In this document: positions 33,313 to 42,567 of the stretch, one piece after another
Position numbering within the stretch: the first letter of the stretch is position 1
Layout: each line of letters opens with the position of its first letter
From: Rhodococcus sp. 06-235-1A
Lineage (GTDB): Bacteria; Actinomycetota; Actinomycetes; Mycobacteriales; Mycobacteriaceae
Length of the DNA: 64,000 bases
NCBI RefSeq assembly: GCF_002258785.1
Contig: NZ_NOYI01000033.1
Location: 124,001-188,000 of the forward strand
Direction of reading: 5' to 3'
Translations under genes and position numbers: made by a program
The notes under the pieces: generated by a model
What the model was told of the DNA's origin: nothing
What the model saw: only the letters and a program-made list of their open reading frames with translations
The model's database searches: none

Positions 33313-34731
33313 GTGAGCATCCCGAATGTCCTGGCCACCCGTTACGCGAGTCCCGAACTGGTAGAGCTGTGGTCGCCGGAGCACAAGATCGCCCTGGAAC
33401 GCCAACTGTGGATCGCCGTGCTGCGCGCGCAGTCCACCCTCGGAGTCGACGTTCCCAACGCTGCGATCGCCGACTACGAAGCCGTCGTCGACCAGGTGGA
33501 TCTCGCGTCGATCGCCGAGCGTGAGCGCGTCACGCGGCACGACGTCAAGGCCCGCATCGAGGAGTTCAACGCCCTCGCCGGCCACGAGCACATCCACAAG
33601 GGACTCACCAGCCGCGACCTCACCGAGAACGTCGAGCAGCTGCAGATTCTGCGCTCGCTGGAACATGTGCACGCGCACGGCGTCGCCGTGGCCAAGCGAT
33701 TGGCCGAGCGCGCTGCCGAGTACTCCTCGCTGGTGATGGCTGGTCGCAGCCACAATGTCGCAGCTCAGGCCACCACGCTGGGCAAGCGTTTCGCGTCCGC
33801 GGCGGACGAGCTGCTGTTGGCGTTGGCCCGGGTACAGGAATTGATCGCGCGTTATCCGCTGCGCGGAATCAAGGGCCCGATGGGCACCTCGCAGGACATG
33901 CTCGACCTGTTCGGCGGCGACTCCGCCAAGCTCGTCGCGCTCGAGCGCATCGTCGCCGATCACCTCGGTTTCCGGCACACCTTGACCAGCGTCGGCCAGG
34001 TCTACCCCCGATCGCTCGATCACGAGGTCGTCTCCGCGCTGGTCCAGATCGGTGCCGGCCCCTCCTCGTTCGCCCATACCGTTCGCCTGATGGCAGGCCA
34101 CGAACTCGTCACCGAAGGCTTCCAGCCGGGCCAGGTCGGATCGTCGGCGATGCCGCACAAGATGAACACCCGCTCGTGCGAACGCGTCAACGGCCTGCAG
34201 GTGGTGCTGCGCGGCTACGGCTCGATGGCCGCCGAGCTCGCCGGAGCGCAGTGGAACGAGGGCGACGTCTTCTGTTCCGTCGTGCGCCGTGTCGCGCTGC
34301 CCGACGCCTTCTTCGCCATCGACGGTCTCATCGAAACGTTCCTGACCGTGCTCGACGAATTCGGCGCGTACCCGGCCGTCATCGCGAAGGAACTCGACCG
34401 CTACCTGCCGTTCCTCGCGACGACCAAGGTCCTCATGGCCGCTGTGCGCGCGGGTGTCGGCCGCGAAACCGCGCACGAGGCTATCAAGGAACATGCCGTC
34501 GCCGTCGCTCTGGCGATGCGTGAACAGGGGCAGGAGCCCGACCTGCTCGACCGCCTCGCCGCAGACGATCGACTGCCACTCGACCGCGCTGCCCTCGATG
34601 CTGCACTGTCCGACAAGACGGCCTTCATCGGTGCGGCCGACGCCCAGGTCAGTGCTGTCGTCTCGGCCGTGGAGCGGTTGATCGCGAAGTTCCCCGCCGG
34701 AGCGTCCTACAGCCCGTCGCCCATTCTGTAG
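33313..34731 (+). CDS. purB: Adenylosuccinate lyase
   Basis: This 472-residue fumarase-superfamily lyase cleaves SAICAR and adenylosuccinate in purine synthesis. Visible motifs are RYASPELVELWSPEHKIALERQLWIAVLRAQ at the N-terminus, the substrate-binding HEHIHKGLTSRDLTENVEQ, the MAGRSHNVAAQATTLGKRF segment, and the superfamily signature GSSAMPHKMNTRSCERVNGL with the catalytic serine loop. GTG at 33313 gives MSIPNVLATRYASPE; upstream frame extends without conservation. Its stop codon directly abuts that of the convergent HAD gene. Confidence 0.97.
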   Translation: MSIPNVLATRYASPELVELWSPEHKIALERQLWIAVLRAQSTLGVDVPNAAIADYEAVVDQVDLASIAERERVTRHDVKARIEEFNALAGHEHIHKGLTSRDLTENVEQLQILRSLEHVHAHGVAVAKRLAERAAEYSSLVMAGRSHNVAAQATTLGKRFASAADELLLALARVQELIARYPLRGIKGPMGTSQDMLDLFGGDSAKLVALERIVADHLGFRHTLTSVGQVYPRSLDHEVVSALVQIGAGPSSFAHTVRLMAGHELVTEGFQPGQVGSSAMPHKMNTRSCERVNGLQVVLRGYGSMAAELAGAQWNEGDVFCSVVRRVALPDAFFAIDGLIETFLTVLDEFGAYPAVIAKELDRYLPFLATTKVLMAAVRAGVGRETAHEAIKEHAVAVALAMREQGQEPDLLDRLAADDRLPLDRAALDAALSDKTAFIGAADAQVSAVVSAVERLIAKFPAGASYSPSPIL

Positions 34732-35523
34732 TCAGGAGAGGACGTCGGGGAGGTCGGCGACCGAGTCGATCACGTGGTCGGGTTCCATCGCGAATTCGTC
34801 CGTGATGCGTCGGTCGAGTACGTCCTGACGGAATTTCCCGGTACGAACCAGGACTCCCGTCATTCCGACGACCTGGGCGGCGAGCACGTCGTTGTCGAGG
34901 TCGTCGCCGACCATCACCACATCGTCCGGGTCGACGCCCATCCGCTCCGATGCCGTCCGGAAGCCCAGTGGCGCGGGCTTTCCGATGGCCTTTGCGGTAT
35001 GGCCGGACGCCTGTTCCATTCCGGCGAGATACATGCCGGTGTCGATGCGCAGCCCGGCTCCCGTGCTCCACATCAACGACCGATGCATCGCGACGACGGG
35101 TATGCCGCGACACAGCCAGTCGTAAACGCGGCTGAGCCGCTCGTGGGTGAATTCGGGACCGGCACCACCGACGACGACGACGTCGGGATCCTCGGACGTC
35201 TCGTCGACGAACTCGATGCCCGGCATGTCGCCCGCGATCTCGCCGTTGTTGATCAGGACCACCCGCGCGTCGGGATAGTTCTCGCGTAGATGATCCGCGG
35301 TGAGCGACGCGGCCGTGACGATCTCGTCGGAATGGACGTCCAACCCGACATCGCGCAACGCCGTCGCGATCTGCTCGCGCGTCTTCGAGGTCGTGTTGGT
35401 CAGGAACGCACGGGCAATGTCTTTGCTGTCCAGAAACTTCAGCGTTTCCGCGGCTCCGGGCACCGCCTGCCACGACGTCACCAGAACGCCGTCGATGTCG
35501 AAGAGAACCCCGCCGATACCCAT
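34732..35523 (-). CDS. HAD-superfamily hydrolase, subclass IIA
   Basis: The 263-residue phosphatase has HAD motif I with both aspartates at the N-terminus (VLFDIDGVLVTSW, Asp9 and Asp11), motif II (AFLTNTTSK) and motif IV (DDVVMVGDDLDNDVLAAQVVGMTGVLVRTGKF). The middle C2-type cap (VVVVGGAGPEFTHERLSRVYDWL) places it in the NagD/LHPP branch. Likely substrates are small phosphate esters or phospho-amino acids. ATG at 35523 begins the conserved sequence. It is convergent with purB, sharing no intergenic base, and divergent from a HIT gene. Confidence 0.9.
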   Translation of the reverse strand: MGIGGVLFDIDGVLVTSWQAVPGAAETLKFLDSKDIARAFLTNTTSKTREQIATALRDVGLDVHSDEIVTAASLTADHLRENYPDARVVLINNGEIAGDMPGIEFVDETSEDPDVVVVGGAGPEFTHERLSRVYDWLCRGIPVVAMHRSLMWSTGAGLRIDTGMYLAGMEQASGHTAKAIGKPAPLGFRTASERMGVDPDDVVMVGDDLDNDVLAAQVVGMTGVLVRTGKFRQDVLDRRITDEFAMEPDHVIDSVADLPDVLS

Positions 35524-35590
35524 CGGCAAACAGTAGTCTCCGGGTCCGGTCACCGCAGCGTCAGCGGGCCAGCGCCTACGCTCGGGGACT

Positions 35591-36007
35591 GTGAATCCAT
35601 ACACAATCTTCGCCGAGATCATTGCCGGCACGGCCGAGTCCTCCCGTGTCCACGAGGACGAGACAGTGGTCGCGTTCATGGACATTCGGCCGCTCACCAC
35701 CGGGCATGTGCTCGTGGTACCCAAGCAGCAGTATCGAACTCTGGCAGAGTTGCCGCCGGAGGTCGGGGCTCACCTGTTCGTCGTCGGGCAGAAGGTGGCT
35801 GCAGCCGTGCGCGCGAGCAATCCACGTGTCGCCGGGGTCAATCTCTTTCTCGCCGACGGCACGGTGGCAGGTCAGGAAATCTTCCACGTGCATCTGCACG
35901 TCATCCCGCGCATGATCGGCGACGGCTTCGGCCTCCGAGCTCGACCGTCGTCGCCGCAGCGATCCGAACTCGACCGACTGGCGGCCGAGATCGCAGCTGC
36001 CCTGTAG
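35591..36007 (+). CDS. HIT-family hydrolase
   Basis: This 138-residue histidine-triad protein has TIFAEIIAGTAESSRVHEDETVVAFMDIRPLTTGHVLVVPK at the N-terminus and the triad H-V-H-L-H-V (IFHVHLHVIPRMIGDGF) near residue 100. It should hydrolyse nucleotide phosphoramidates, acyl-adenylates or dinucleoside polyphosphates in the cytoplasm. The frame starts with GTG at 35591. It is the second HIT protein in the window and the last gene before the siderophore locus; a strong hairpin follows it. Confidence 0.92.
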   Translation: MNPYTIFAEIIAGTAESSRVHEDETVVAFMDIRPLTTGHVLVVPKQQYRTLAELPPEVGAHLFVVGQKVAAAVRASNPRVAGVNLFLADGTVAGQEIFHVHLHVIPRMIGDGFGLRARPSSPQRSELDRLAAEIAAAL

Positions 36008-36026
36008 TGATCACGACCGAACAGAA

Positions 36027-36060
36027 CGGGACCACCGGCAGTGGTGCGCCGGTGGTCCCG
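36027..36060. terminator. Strong hairpin separating the HIT gene from the siderophore locus
   Basis: CGGGACCACCGGC (36027-36039) and GCCGGTGGTCCCG (36048-36060) form a perfect 13-pair stem with an eight-base loop. It lies between two convergent genes (stop codons at 36007 and 36079) and should terminate both. Confidence 0.75.
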
Positions 36061-36078
36061 TGAGTGTGCTCGACACGA

Positions 36079-37200
36079 CTACTCGGCAGTGACCTTCTGT
36101 GCCTTGGACAGCGCGTCCGCGTAGACGTCGATCGTGTTGGTGTAGCGGCTGTAGCTCTTGTTGGCGCCGTAGTCCCAGAGCACCATCTGTTGCTTGTCGA
36201 CGGCGGCAATGGTGTCGAAACCGGGGTAGCGGCTCGGAATGTCGGCAAGCTTCACATCAGCTGCGTTGGCAACGTCGTGGTAGACGAATGCGACATCGGC
36301 ATCGACACTGGACACGTTCTCCCACGACACCTTCTTCCAGTACCCGTCATCGGTGCCGTCGGGCGTGTACATCTTCAGGCCCCAGCTTCGGTAGTCGCTG
36401 AAGTCCGGATCCGCGGACGGATCGAGGACGTACGCGACATCGAGGGGCCAGACTCCGACTCCGGTGAGGTCCTGCCGTTCGGAGGCAACCTTCTTGAAGT
36501 TGTCGACGGCAGCGTCATATTCGGCCTTGATGTCTACCAGTTGCGGGGTGTCGAGGTCGACGCCGAGCGAGGAGGCGAGTCCGGCGTAGTTCTCGATGGT
36601 CTTCGCGGTCGAAGTCGTGTCCAAGGTGACCCCGAGAGTCGGAGCGAGCTGATCGATCGTGTCGGCCTTGGACGAGTCGGCCGTGGTGGTCAGCTTGCCG
36701 AATTGGCCGAATCGTGGGTTGAACTCACCGATGACGAGATCCGGTTCGAGGCCGGCGGCCTTCTCGAAATCGAATGTGCCCCAGCTCTCGCCGACCGATT
36801 CGATGCCGGTGAGGTCGGAGCAACTCAGAATGGGGCTGGTGCCCATCGGAGTCGTCGACCAGATGGCGATCGGCTTGATTCCGTAGGACATCAGCGCCGC
36901 GGCCGATTCTTCGTCGGCGATGATTCTGGTCGGTTGTGAATCGAGCGAAATGGTCCGTCCGCGGCCGTCGGTGTACGTGAACGGTCCTGACGCTCGGTCG
37001 ACTGCGTCGACGCGGTCGTTCTCCCCGCACGCGGCTGGGTTCGCGTTCAGGTCGACGACCTGGGTGCTGGAACTTCCCTGCTCTGCGGTGTCGCTGCTAC
37101 ACGCTGCGGCAGCGACGAGTACGAGGACCGAGACGCCCCCGACGAGGACGCGTGGTGGGGCTCCGAGCAGGCGTGCGCTGCGGTGTCGATGAGAAAACAT
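36079..37200 (-). CDS. Iron-siderophore-binding lipoprotein (divergent from the NRPS genes)
   Basis: The 373-residue FecB/FhuD-type substrate-binding protein has a lipoprotein signal (LVLVAAAAC, Cys34). A two-lobe class III binding fold follows, with PTRIIADEESAAALMSYGIKPIAIW in lobe 1 and a long helical linker. It is the only gene of the siderophore locus on the minus strand. Its 198-base divergent region with the first NRPS gene carries IdeR-like boxes, so both should be de-repressed in low iron. It probably captures the ferric siderophore outside the membrane for the FecCD-FecE importer at 59785-62731, or a related xenosiderophore. Confidence 0.88.
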   Translation of the reverse strand: MFSHRHRSARLLGAPPRVLVGGVSVLVLVAAAACSSDTAEQGSSSTQVVDLNANPAACGENDRVDAVDRASGPFTYTDGRGRTISLDSQPTRIIADEESAAALMSYGIKPIAIWSTTPMGTSPILSCSDLTGIESVGESWGTFDFEKAAGLEPDLVIGEFNPRFGQFGKLTTTADSSKADTIDQLAPTLGVTLDTTSTAKTIENYAGLASSLGVDLDTPQLVDIKAEYDAAVDNFKKVASERQDLTGVGVWPLDVAYVLDPSADPDFSDYRSWGLKMYTPDGTDDGYWKKVSWENVSSVDADVAFVYHDVANAADVKLADIPSRYPGFDTIAAVDKQQMVLWDYGANKSYSRYTNTIDVYADALSKAQKVTAE

Positions 37201-37276
37201 GAGTCACTTCCGTCGTGGTCTGTTGGTTCGAGGTCCCGGGCGGTGGTGCAGGTGCCGTCCACTTCGGCTCGCCGAC

Positions 37277-37295
37277 AGATGTTAGCCTCCTCAGG
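37277..37295. promoter_or_regulatory. Possible second IdeR/DtxR-like box (weak)
   Basis: AGATGTTAGCCTCCTCAGG keeps the GTTAGCCT half of the iron box and about 10 of 19 consensus positions. It lies on the side of the leftward binding-protein gene. Confidence 0.3.
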
Positions 37296-37305
37296 GTCGA
37301 CTAAG

Positions 37306-37324
37306 CGAGGGTAGCCTTTCCTTA
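37306..37324. promoter_or_regulatory. IdeR/DtxR-like iron box upstream of the NRPS operon
   Basis: CGAGGGTAGCCTTTCCTTA matches about 13 of 19 positions of the actinobacterial IdeR consensus TTAGGTTAGCCTAACCTAA as I know it. It lies in the divergent region between the leftward binding-protein gene and the first NRPS gene. Confidence 0.6.
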
Positions 37325-37398
37325 TGGACCTTGGGTGGTGAAACTCCTGGTCACACCCAGTACGAAGCAGAGCGCAGCCGATCGAAGGGACACACCGG

Positions 37399-40300
37399 AT
37401 GGATTCGTACGGAACCGGGACCGACGAACTGCGGGCGCAGGTCGCAGAACTGATAGGCACCGAGCCCGAGGCTGTGCCGGTCGATGCGAACCTGTTCGAG
37501 TTGGGCCTGGAATCGATCGTGCTGATGCGGTTGGTCGGCAGGTTCCGCAAACAGGGCAAGGCGGTGACATTCGCCGATCTCGCCGCGCAGCCCACGGTAT
37601 CGGCGTGGTCCGAATTGGTCGGTGCCGCAGACGAACCGGTACCCGTGCCCACAGCCCGCACGTCGGAGTCGACCACGTCCACGCCCGACACGGACAGCTT
37701 CGATCTTGCCGTGCTGCAGCACGCCTACTGGATCGGCCGCAGCGCGGAGCAGCGGTTCGGCGGTGTCTCGCCGCACCTCTACACCGAATTCGACGGCAGT
37801 GCAGTCGAACCCGATCGGCTGCGCGCCGCGCTCGACGCCGTGGCCCGCAGGCACGACATGCTGCGGGCGCGGATCACGGACAACGGTCAGCAGGTGATCG
37901 AGTCCAGCCCGGGGTGGCGCGGGTTGACGGTGCACGATCTGCAGAACGAGGACGACCCAGCAGTCGAGCTGGAACGAACCCGGCAACGCCTGACCCACCA
38001 GATGCTCGACATCGAAGCCGGAGAGGTGTTCTCGGCCGATCTGTCGTTGCTGCCGGACGGTCGGACTCGGCTGCATCTCGACATGGACATGATTGCAGGC
38101 GACGCCGTCAGCTTCAGAATTCTGGTCGCAGATCTGGCGAAGGCATACGACGGACAGGTGCTGCCCACCGTCGACTACAGCTATGCGCGCTACCTCGCCG
38201 ACCGCCCACAGGATCGCCGCGAGGCGCGGGCGCAGGCACAGCGTTACTGGACCGATCGACTCGATTCTCTGCCCGGAGCGCCCACTCTTCCCCTGGTGGA
38301 AAGTGATTCGGGCTCTCCGTCGGCGACCCGTCGTGCGTTCCACCTCGACTCGCAGCACTATTCGCACTTGCAGTTGCGGGCTCGCGCACATGGCGTCACC
38401 CCGGCGGTCGCCGTGGCCTCGGCCTTCGCCGAGGTGGTCGGGGCCTGGTCACGTGAGCAGCGATTCCTGCTCAACGTTCCGATGTTCGACCGCGCCCCGA
38501 CGCACCCGGCCGTCGGTGATCTCGTCGGCGACTTCTCGTCCTCGGTCATGTTGGACGTCGATCTGAGCGAGAGCCTGTCGTTCGCCGAACGGTCCAGGCA
38601 ACTTCGGTCTCGACTGCACGAGGACGCCTCACACGTCGACTACTCCGGAGTCGAGGTACTCCGCGACCTCGGCCGTCGTAGCGGAGAACCGGTACTCGCG
38701 CCCGTTGTCTTCACCAGCGCGCTCGGGTTGGGTGAGCTGTTCGACGCACGTGCGCGGGAGTTGTTCGGGGACCCGGTGTGGATCATGTCGCAGGGACCGC
38801 AGGTCGTTCTGGACGCCCAGATCACCGAGCTCGACGGCGGCGTGCTGGTCAACTGGGACATTCGCGAGAACGAGTTCCTGCCAGGGGTTCCCGAGGCGAT
38901 GTTCGACGCCTTCGAGACGCTGGTTCGTGGACTCGTCGACGGTGACGCCGTGTGGTCGGAACCGGTGGGTCGGCTGGTTCCGCCGCGTCAGCTGGTGTCG
39001 CGAACTCCGGCAGCCGATGTACCCCGAACGGATACGTCGCCGGCAGCCGGGAACGAGACCCTGCATCGCGCCTTCTTCGATCGCGCGTCGCAGCACCCCG
39101 ATGCGGTGGCGCTCGAGTGGGGTGATGACGAGTCGATGACGTACGGCGATCTGTGCGACCGAGCACTGAGAGTGGCTGCGGCACTGAGGGACCGAGATGT
39201 GGCAGTGGGCGACACCGTGGGGGTGACGCTGCCGAAGGGTCCCGATCAAGTGGTCGCAGTTCTCGGTGTGCTCGCCGCAGGCGGGGTGTACGTACCGATC
39301 GGCGTCGACCAACCGGCGAGTCGCGCTGCACTGATCGCCCGGAAAGCTGGGTTCGCAGTGACGATCGGGGGATCGGGAGACGACGGCCTCGCGATGTCCG
39401 ACGCGATCCTGAGTGAGCCTCTGGCCGCCCCGCATCTCGGACCCGAGACCGCTCCCGCGTACATGATCTTCACCTCCGGTTCGACGGGTGAGCCCAAGGG
39501 CGTGGTCGTGTCGCATCGTGCGGCGATGAACACGATCGTCGACCTTGTCGACCGATTCTCGCTGGACGAGCGCTACCGCCCGTTGTGCCTGTCGGAGTTG
39601 GATTTCGACCTGTGCACGTTCGATGTGTTCTCGGTGTTCGCAGCCGGCGGTTCGGCCGTGCTCGTTCAGGAACACGAGCGCAAGGATCCGCAGCGGTGGG
39701 CCGCTCTTGTTCGTGCGCATCGAGCCACGGTGATCAGCTGCGTACCGCCGCTACTGGACATGATCCTGTCCACCGGTGAGGATCTGGGCGACTCGCTCGA
39801 GGTCGTCATGCTCGGCGGTGACAAGGTCGGTGTCGATCTCTACCGCCGTCTGGTGGCGGCCGTGCCGGGATGCCGATTCGCCGGACTCGGCGGTGCAACC
39901 GAAACGGCCATCCACAACAGCATCTGCGAGGTCGTCGAGGTCGATTCGCATTGGCGCACGGTGCCGTTCGGACTACCGCTACGGTCGATGGCGCTGCGAG
40001 TCGTCGATGCGCGCGGCCACCTGGTGCCGGACTGGGTGCCCGGCGAGCTGTGGGTGGCGGGAACAGGATTGGCCGACGGCTACCTGGACGATCCCGAGCG
40101 TACGAACGAGCGCTTCGTCGACGCCGACGGTTACCGCTGGTACCGCACCGGCGATCTGGTTCGCTACGGCACGGACTCGATGGTCGAATTCATCGGCCGC
40201 GTCGACAACCAGATCAAGATCAACGGGTTCCGCATCGAGCTCGGCGAGATCGAGTCCGTCCTCGGCAGCGATCCCGAGGTCGTTTCCGCCGCAGCAGTTG

Positions 40301-40881
40301 TCGATCGATCGGGCACTGCCGCGGTGATGGCAGCGGTGGTTCTCGGCGACCCCGACGCGGACCCCGACGAGACCGTCGCGGGCATCACCGCAAGGGTTGC
40401 CGACCGTTTGCCTGCCCACATGGTGCCGGACCGGACGGTGGCACTGCGCGCCCTGCCGCTCACCGTCAACGGCAAGATCGATTCGGCGGCAATCGTCCGA
40501 CTCTGCCGAGCGGCAGGTGATACCGAGCGAGCACGGTCCCGTGTTGCGCCTCGAACCCGACTCGAGGGCGCACTCGCCCTGATCTGGCAGAGCGTGCTCG
40601 GTGCCGAGGAGGTGGGAGTCACCGACACCCTGTTCGCGTTGGGCGGCGACTCCGTACTCGCGACCACCATCGTCGCCCGAATTCGCGCGGCCTTCGACAT
40701 CACCTCCGTCACGGTGAGGATGCTGTTCGCCGCCCCGACCGTGTCGGGTCTGGCGGAGTCGATGATCGCAGCCGAGGGTGACGCCGAACTGCTGGAGGCG
40801 ACCGCAGAGATCTACGTATCGATCGAATCGATGTCGGAGGACCAACTGCTGGCCGCACTCGACCACCAGCACAGTCCCTGA
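37399..40881 (+). CDS. NRPS 1: ArCP-Cy-A-PCP (salicyl-oxazoline/thiazoline forming)
   Basis: This 1160-residue MbtB-like synthetase starts with an aryl carrier protein (FELGLESIVLMRL, phosphopantetheine Ser39). A heterocyclisation domain follows, shown by the Cy motif D-M-I-A-G-D-A-V-S near residue 230 in place of HHxxxDG. The adenylation domain has FTSGSTGEPKG near 690 and YRTGDLVRY; the carrier domain has LGGDSV, Ser1085. It should accept salicylate on the ArCP and condense and cyclise it with an activated Cys, Ser or Thr. My pocket reading D-L-F-C-M-G-L-I-H is closest to the Cys-type (PchE-like) class but is not a clean match. It is the first of a tight NRPS gene run under an IdeR-like box. 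Confidence 0.9.
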   Translation: MDSYGTGTDELRAQVAELIGTEPEAVPVDANLFELGLESIVLMRLVGRFRKQGKAVTFADLAAQPTVSAWSELVGAADEPVPVPTARTSESTTSTPDTDSFDLAVLQHAYWIGRSAEQRFGGVSPHLYTEFDGSAVEPDRLRAALDAVARRHDMLRARITDNGQQVIESSPGWRGLTVHDLQNEDDPAVELERTRQRLTHQMLDIEAGEVFSADLSLLPDGRTRLHLDMDMIAGDAVSFRILVADLAKAYDGQVLPTVDYSYARYLADRPQDRREARAQAQRYWTDRLDSLPGAPTLPLVESDSGSPSATRRAFHLDSQHYSHLQLRARAHGVTPAVAVASAFAEVVGAWSREQRFLLNVPMFDRAPTHPAVGDLVGDFSSSVMLDVDLSESLSFAERSRQLRSRLHEDASHVDYSGVEVLRDLGRRSGEPVLAPVVFTSALGLGELFDARARELFGDPVWIMSQGPQVVLDAQITELDGGVLVNWDIRENEFLPGVPEAMFDAFETLVRGLVDGDAVWSEPVGRLVPPRQLVSRTPAADVPRTDTSPAAGNETLHRAFFDRASQHPDAVALEWGDDESMTYGDLCDRALRVAAALRDRDVAVGDTVGVTLPKGPDQVVAVLGVLAAGGVYVPIGVDQPASRAALIARKAGFAVTIGGSGDDGLAMSDAILSEPLAAPHLGPETAPAYMIFTSGSTGEPKGVVVSHRAAMNTIVDLVDRFSLDERYRPLCLSELDFDLCTFDVFSVFAAGGSAVLVQEHERKDPQRWAALVRAHRATVISCVPPLLDMILSTGEDLGDSLEVVMLGGDKVGVDLYRRLVAAVPGCRFAGLGGATETAIHNSICEVVEVDSHWRTVPFGLPLRSMALRVVDARGHLVPDWVPGELWVAGTGLADGYLDDPERTNERFVDADGYRWYRTGDLVRYGTDSMVEFIGRVDNQIKINGFRIELGEIESVLGSDPEVVSAAAVVDRSGTAAVMAAVVLGDPDADPDETVAGITARVADRLPAHMVPDRTVALRALPLTVNGKIDSAAIVRLCRAAGDTERARSRVAPRTRLEGALALIWQSVLGAEEVGVTDTLFALGGDSVLATTIVARIRAAFDITSVTVRMLFAAPTVSGLAESMIAAEGDAELLEATAEIYVSIESMSEDQLLAALDHQHSP

Positions 40882-40887
40882 CTCGAT

Positions 40888-42567
40888 ATGCCCACTCACT
40901 CCTTCCACGATCGGGAAACCACAGTGCACCCAGTGATCGAGCACAACGCTGACTTCGTACCGTTCGACGAGAGCCGAGCCCGGACATACCTCGACGCCGG
41001 ACTCTGGCGCGAGACGACACTTCCCGACGTGTTCGCGTCGTGGGTACACCGGTTCGGCTCTCGCCGCGCGGTCGTCGACGAAACCGAGGAGCTGACGTAC
41101 GACGAGCTGTATTCGCGAGTACGGGCGACCGCAGCAGGCTTTGCCGACCGCGGTATCGGGCCGGGGGATCGAGTGGTGGTGCAACTACCCAATTCGGTGT
41201 CGTTCGCGGTTGTGCTGTTCGCGTTGCTCGAGTGCGGCGCGATTCCGGTGCTCACTCTCCCCGCGCATCGTCGACGCGAAATCGTCCATCTGGCAGCCAC
41301 ATCGAAAGCAGTGGCGTACGTGATCGCGGAGCGGGATGGACACTTCGACTACCGAGCGCTCGCCGACGAGACAGTGGCGGCGGTGCCGAGCATTCGGGAC
41401 GTCTTCGTCGATGGTTCTTGCGGCTCGCACAGTCCGTTGTCCGACGTCGTCGGTGCGCCACGGGTTTTTCCGCGTGCGTCCCCTGCGGATATCGCAGTGC
41501 TGTTGGTATCCGGTGGAACGACAGGTCTGCCGAAGTTGATTCCGCGCACCCACAACGACTACGAGTACAACGCACGAGCGAGCGCCGAGGTCTGTGAACT
41601 CACGGCCGAGGATGTCTGTCTCGCGGTTCTTCCTGCCGCGCACAACTTTCCGCTGGCGTGTCCGGGTCTGCTCGGTGCGCTCGGGGTCGGAGCGACGGTG
41701 GTCTTCTCCCGTACCCCCAGTCCCGACCAGGTGTTCGCGGTGATCGAGCGGCATCGGGTCACGGTCACTGCACTGGTTCCGACACTGACGCATCTGTGGT
41801 GCGAGGCGACGGACTGGGAAGAGGCGGACCTGTCCAGTCTGCGGTTGCTGCAGGTCGGGGGAGCCAAGCTGACACCCGAGATCGCCAAGCTCGTCGAACC
41901 GTCGCTCGGGTGCCGGTTGCAGCAGGTGTTCGGGATGGCCGAGGGGCTCTTGAACTACACGCGGACCGACGACGCACCGGACCTGGTGATCGGCACCCAG
42001 GGGCGTCCCCTGTCCGAGCACGACGAGATCCGGATCGTCGACGCCGACGGTCACGACGTCCCGGCAGGACAGACGGGCGAGCTGCTCACCCGCGGCCCGT
42101 ACACCATCAACGGCTACTACGCTGCAGCAGAGCACAATACGACGGCCATCACCCCCGACGGCTTCTATCGAAGCGGAGACCAGGTTCGACAGTTGCCGTC
42201 CGGACACCTGGTCGTCACCGGCCGGATCAAGGACGTCATCACCCGCAACGGTGAGAACGTCGCGGCCGACGAGCTGGAGGATCTCCTGCTCACCCATCCC
42301 GGAGTTGCCCGAGCCGCGGTGATCGGAGTGCCCGATCCTGCTGTGGGCGAAAGCATCTGCGCCGTGATCGTGCCCAACGGCAGCGCTCGGAACGACAGCG
42401 CTCCGAGCGTCGCCGACGTGCGAGCGTTCCTCACCGCTGCAGGCTGCGCGGGGTTCAAGCTGCCCGACCGGGTGGTGACACGACCGTCGCTTCCCGTCAC
42501 GGCAATCGGCAAAGTGGACAAGTCCATGCTCGTCGCGCAGTTCACCGAACGGCAGGCGACTCGATGA
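40888..42567 (+). CDS. Salicylate-AMP ligase (free-standing aryl adenylating enzyme)
   Basis: This 559-residue DhbE/EntE/MbtA-family enzyme activates an aryl acid with ATP and loads it on the ArCP of the preceding synthetase. The phosphate loop is LLVSGGTTGLPKLIPRTHNDY. The aryl-binding pocket reads H-N-F-P-L-A-C where 2,3-dihydroxybenzoate enzymes have H-N-Y-P-L-S-S, and MAEGLLNYTR where they have MAEGLVNYTR. These F, C and L substitutions are those of salicylate enzymes such as YbtE and PchD, as I recall the published code. A salicylate synthase is encoded at 56761, which agrees. The start could be ATG 40888 or GTG 40924. It overlaps the next NRPS gene (ATGA). Confidence 0.92.
   Translation: MPTHSFHDRETTVHPVIEHNADFVPFDESRARTYLDAGLWRETTLPDVFASWVHRFGSRRAVVDETEELTYDELYSRVRATAAGFADRGIGPGDRVVVQLPNSVSFAVVLFALLECGAIPVLTLPAHRRREIVHLAATSKAVAYVIAERDGHFDYRALADETVAAVPSIRDVFVDGSCGSHSPLSDVVGAPRVFPRASPADIAVLLVSGGTTGLPKLIPRTHNDYEYNARASAEVCELTAEDVCLAVLPAAHNFPLACPGLLGALGVGATVVFSRTPSPDQVFAVIERHRVTVTALVPTLTHLWCEATDWEEADLSSLRLLQVGGAKLTPEIAKLVEPSLGCRLQQVFGMAEGLLNYTRTDDAPDLVIGTQGRPLSEHDEIRIVDADGHDVPAGQTGELLTRGPYTINGYYAAAEHNTTAITPDGFYRSGDQVRQLPSGHLVVTGRIKDVITRNGENVAADELEDLLLTHPGVARAAVIGVPDPAVGESICAVIVPNGSARNDSAPSVADVRAFLTAAGCAGFKLPDRVVTRPSLPVTAIGKVDKSMLVAQFTERQATR

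Noticed and set aside
40888..42567. Calling the aryl ligase a 2,3-dihydroxybenzoate enzyme (enterobactin/rhodochelin type)
   Set aside because: The pocket shows the F/C/L replacements of salicylate enzymes and no DHB-forming genes (entA/entB type) are in the window.
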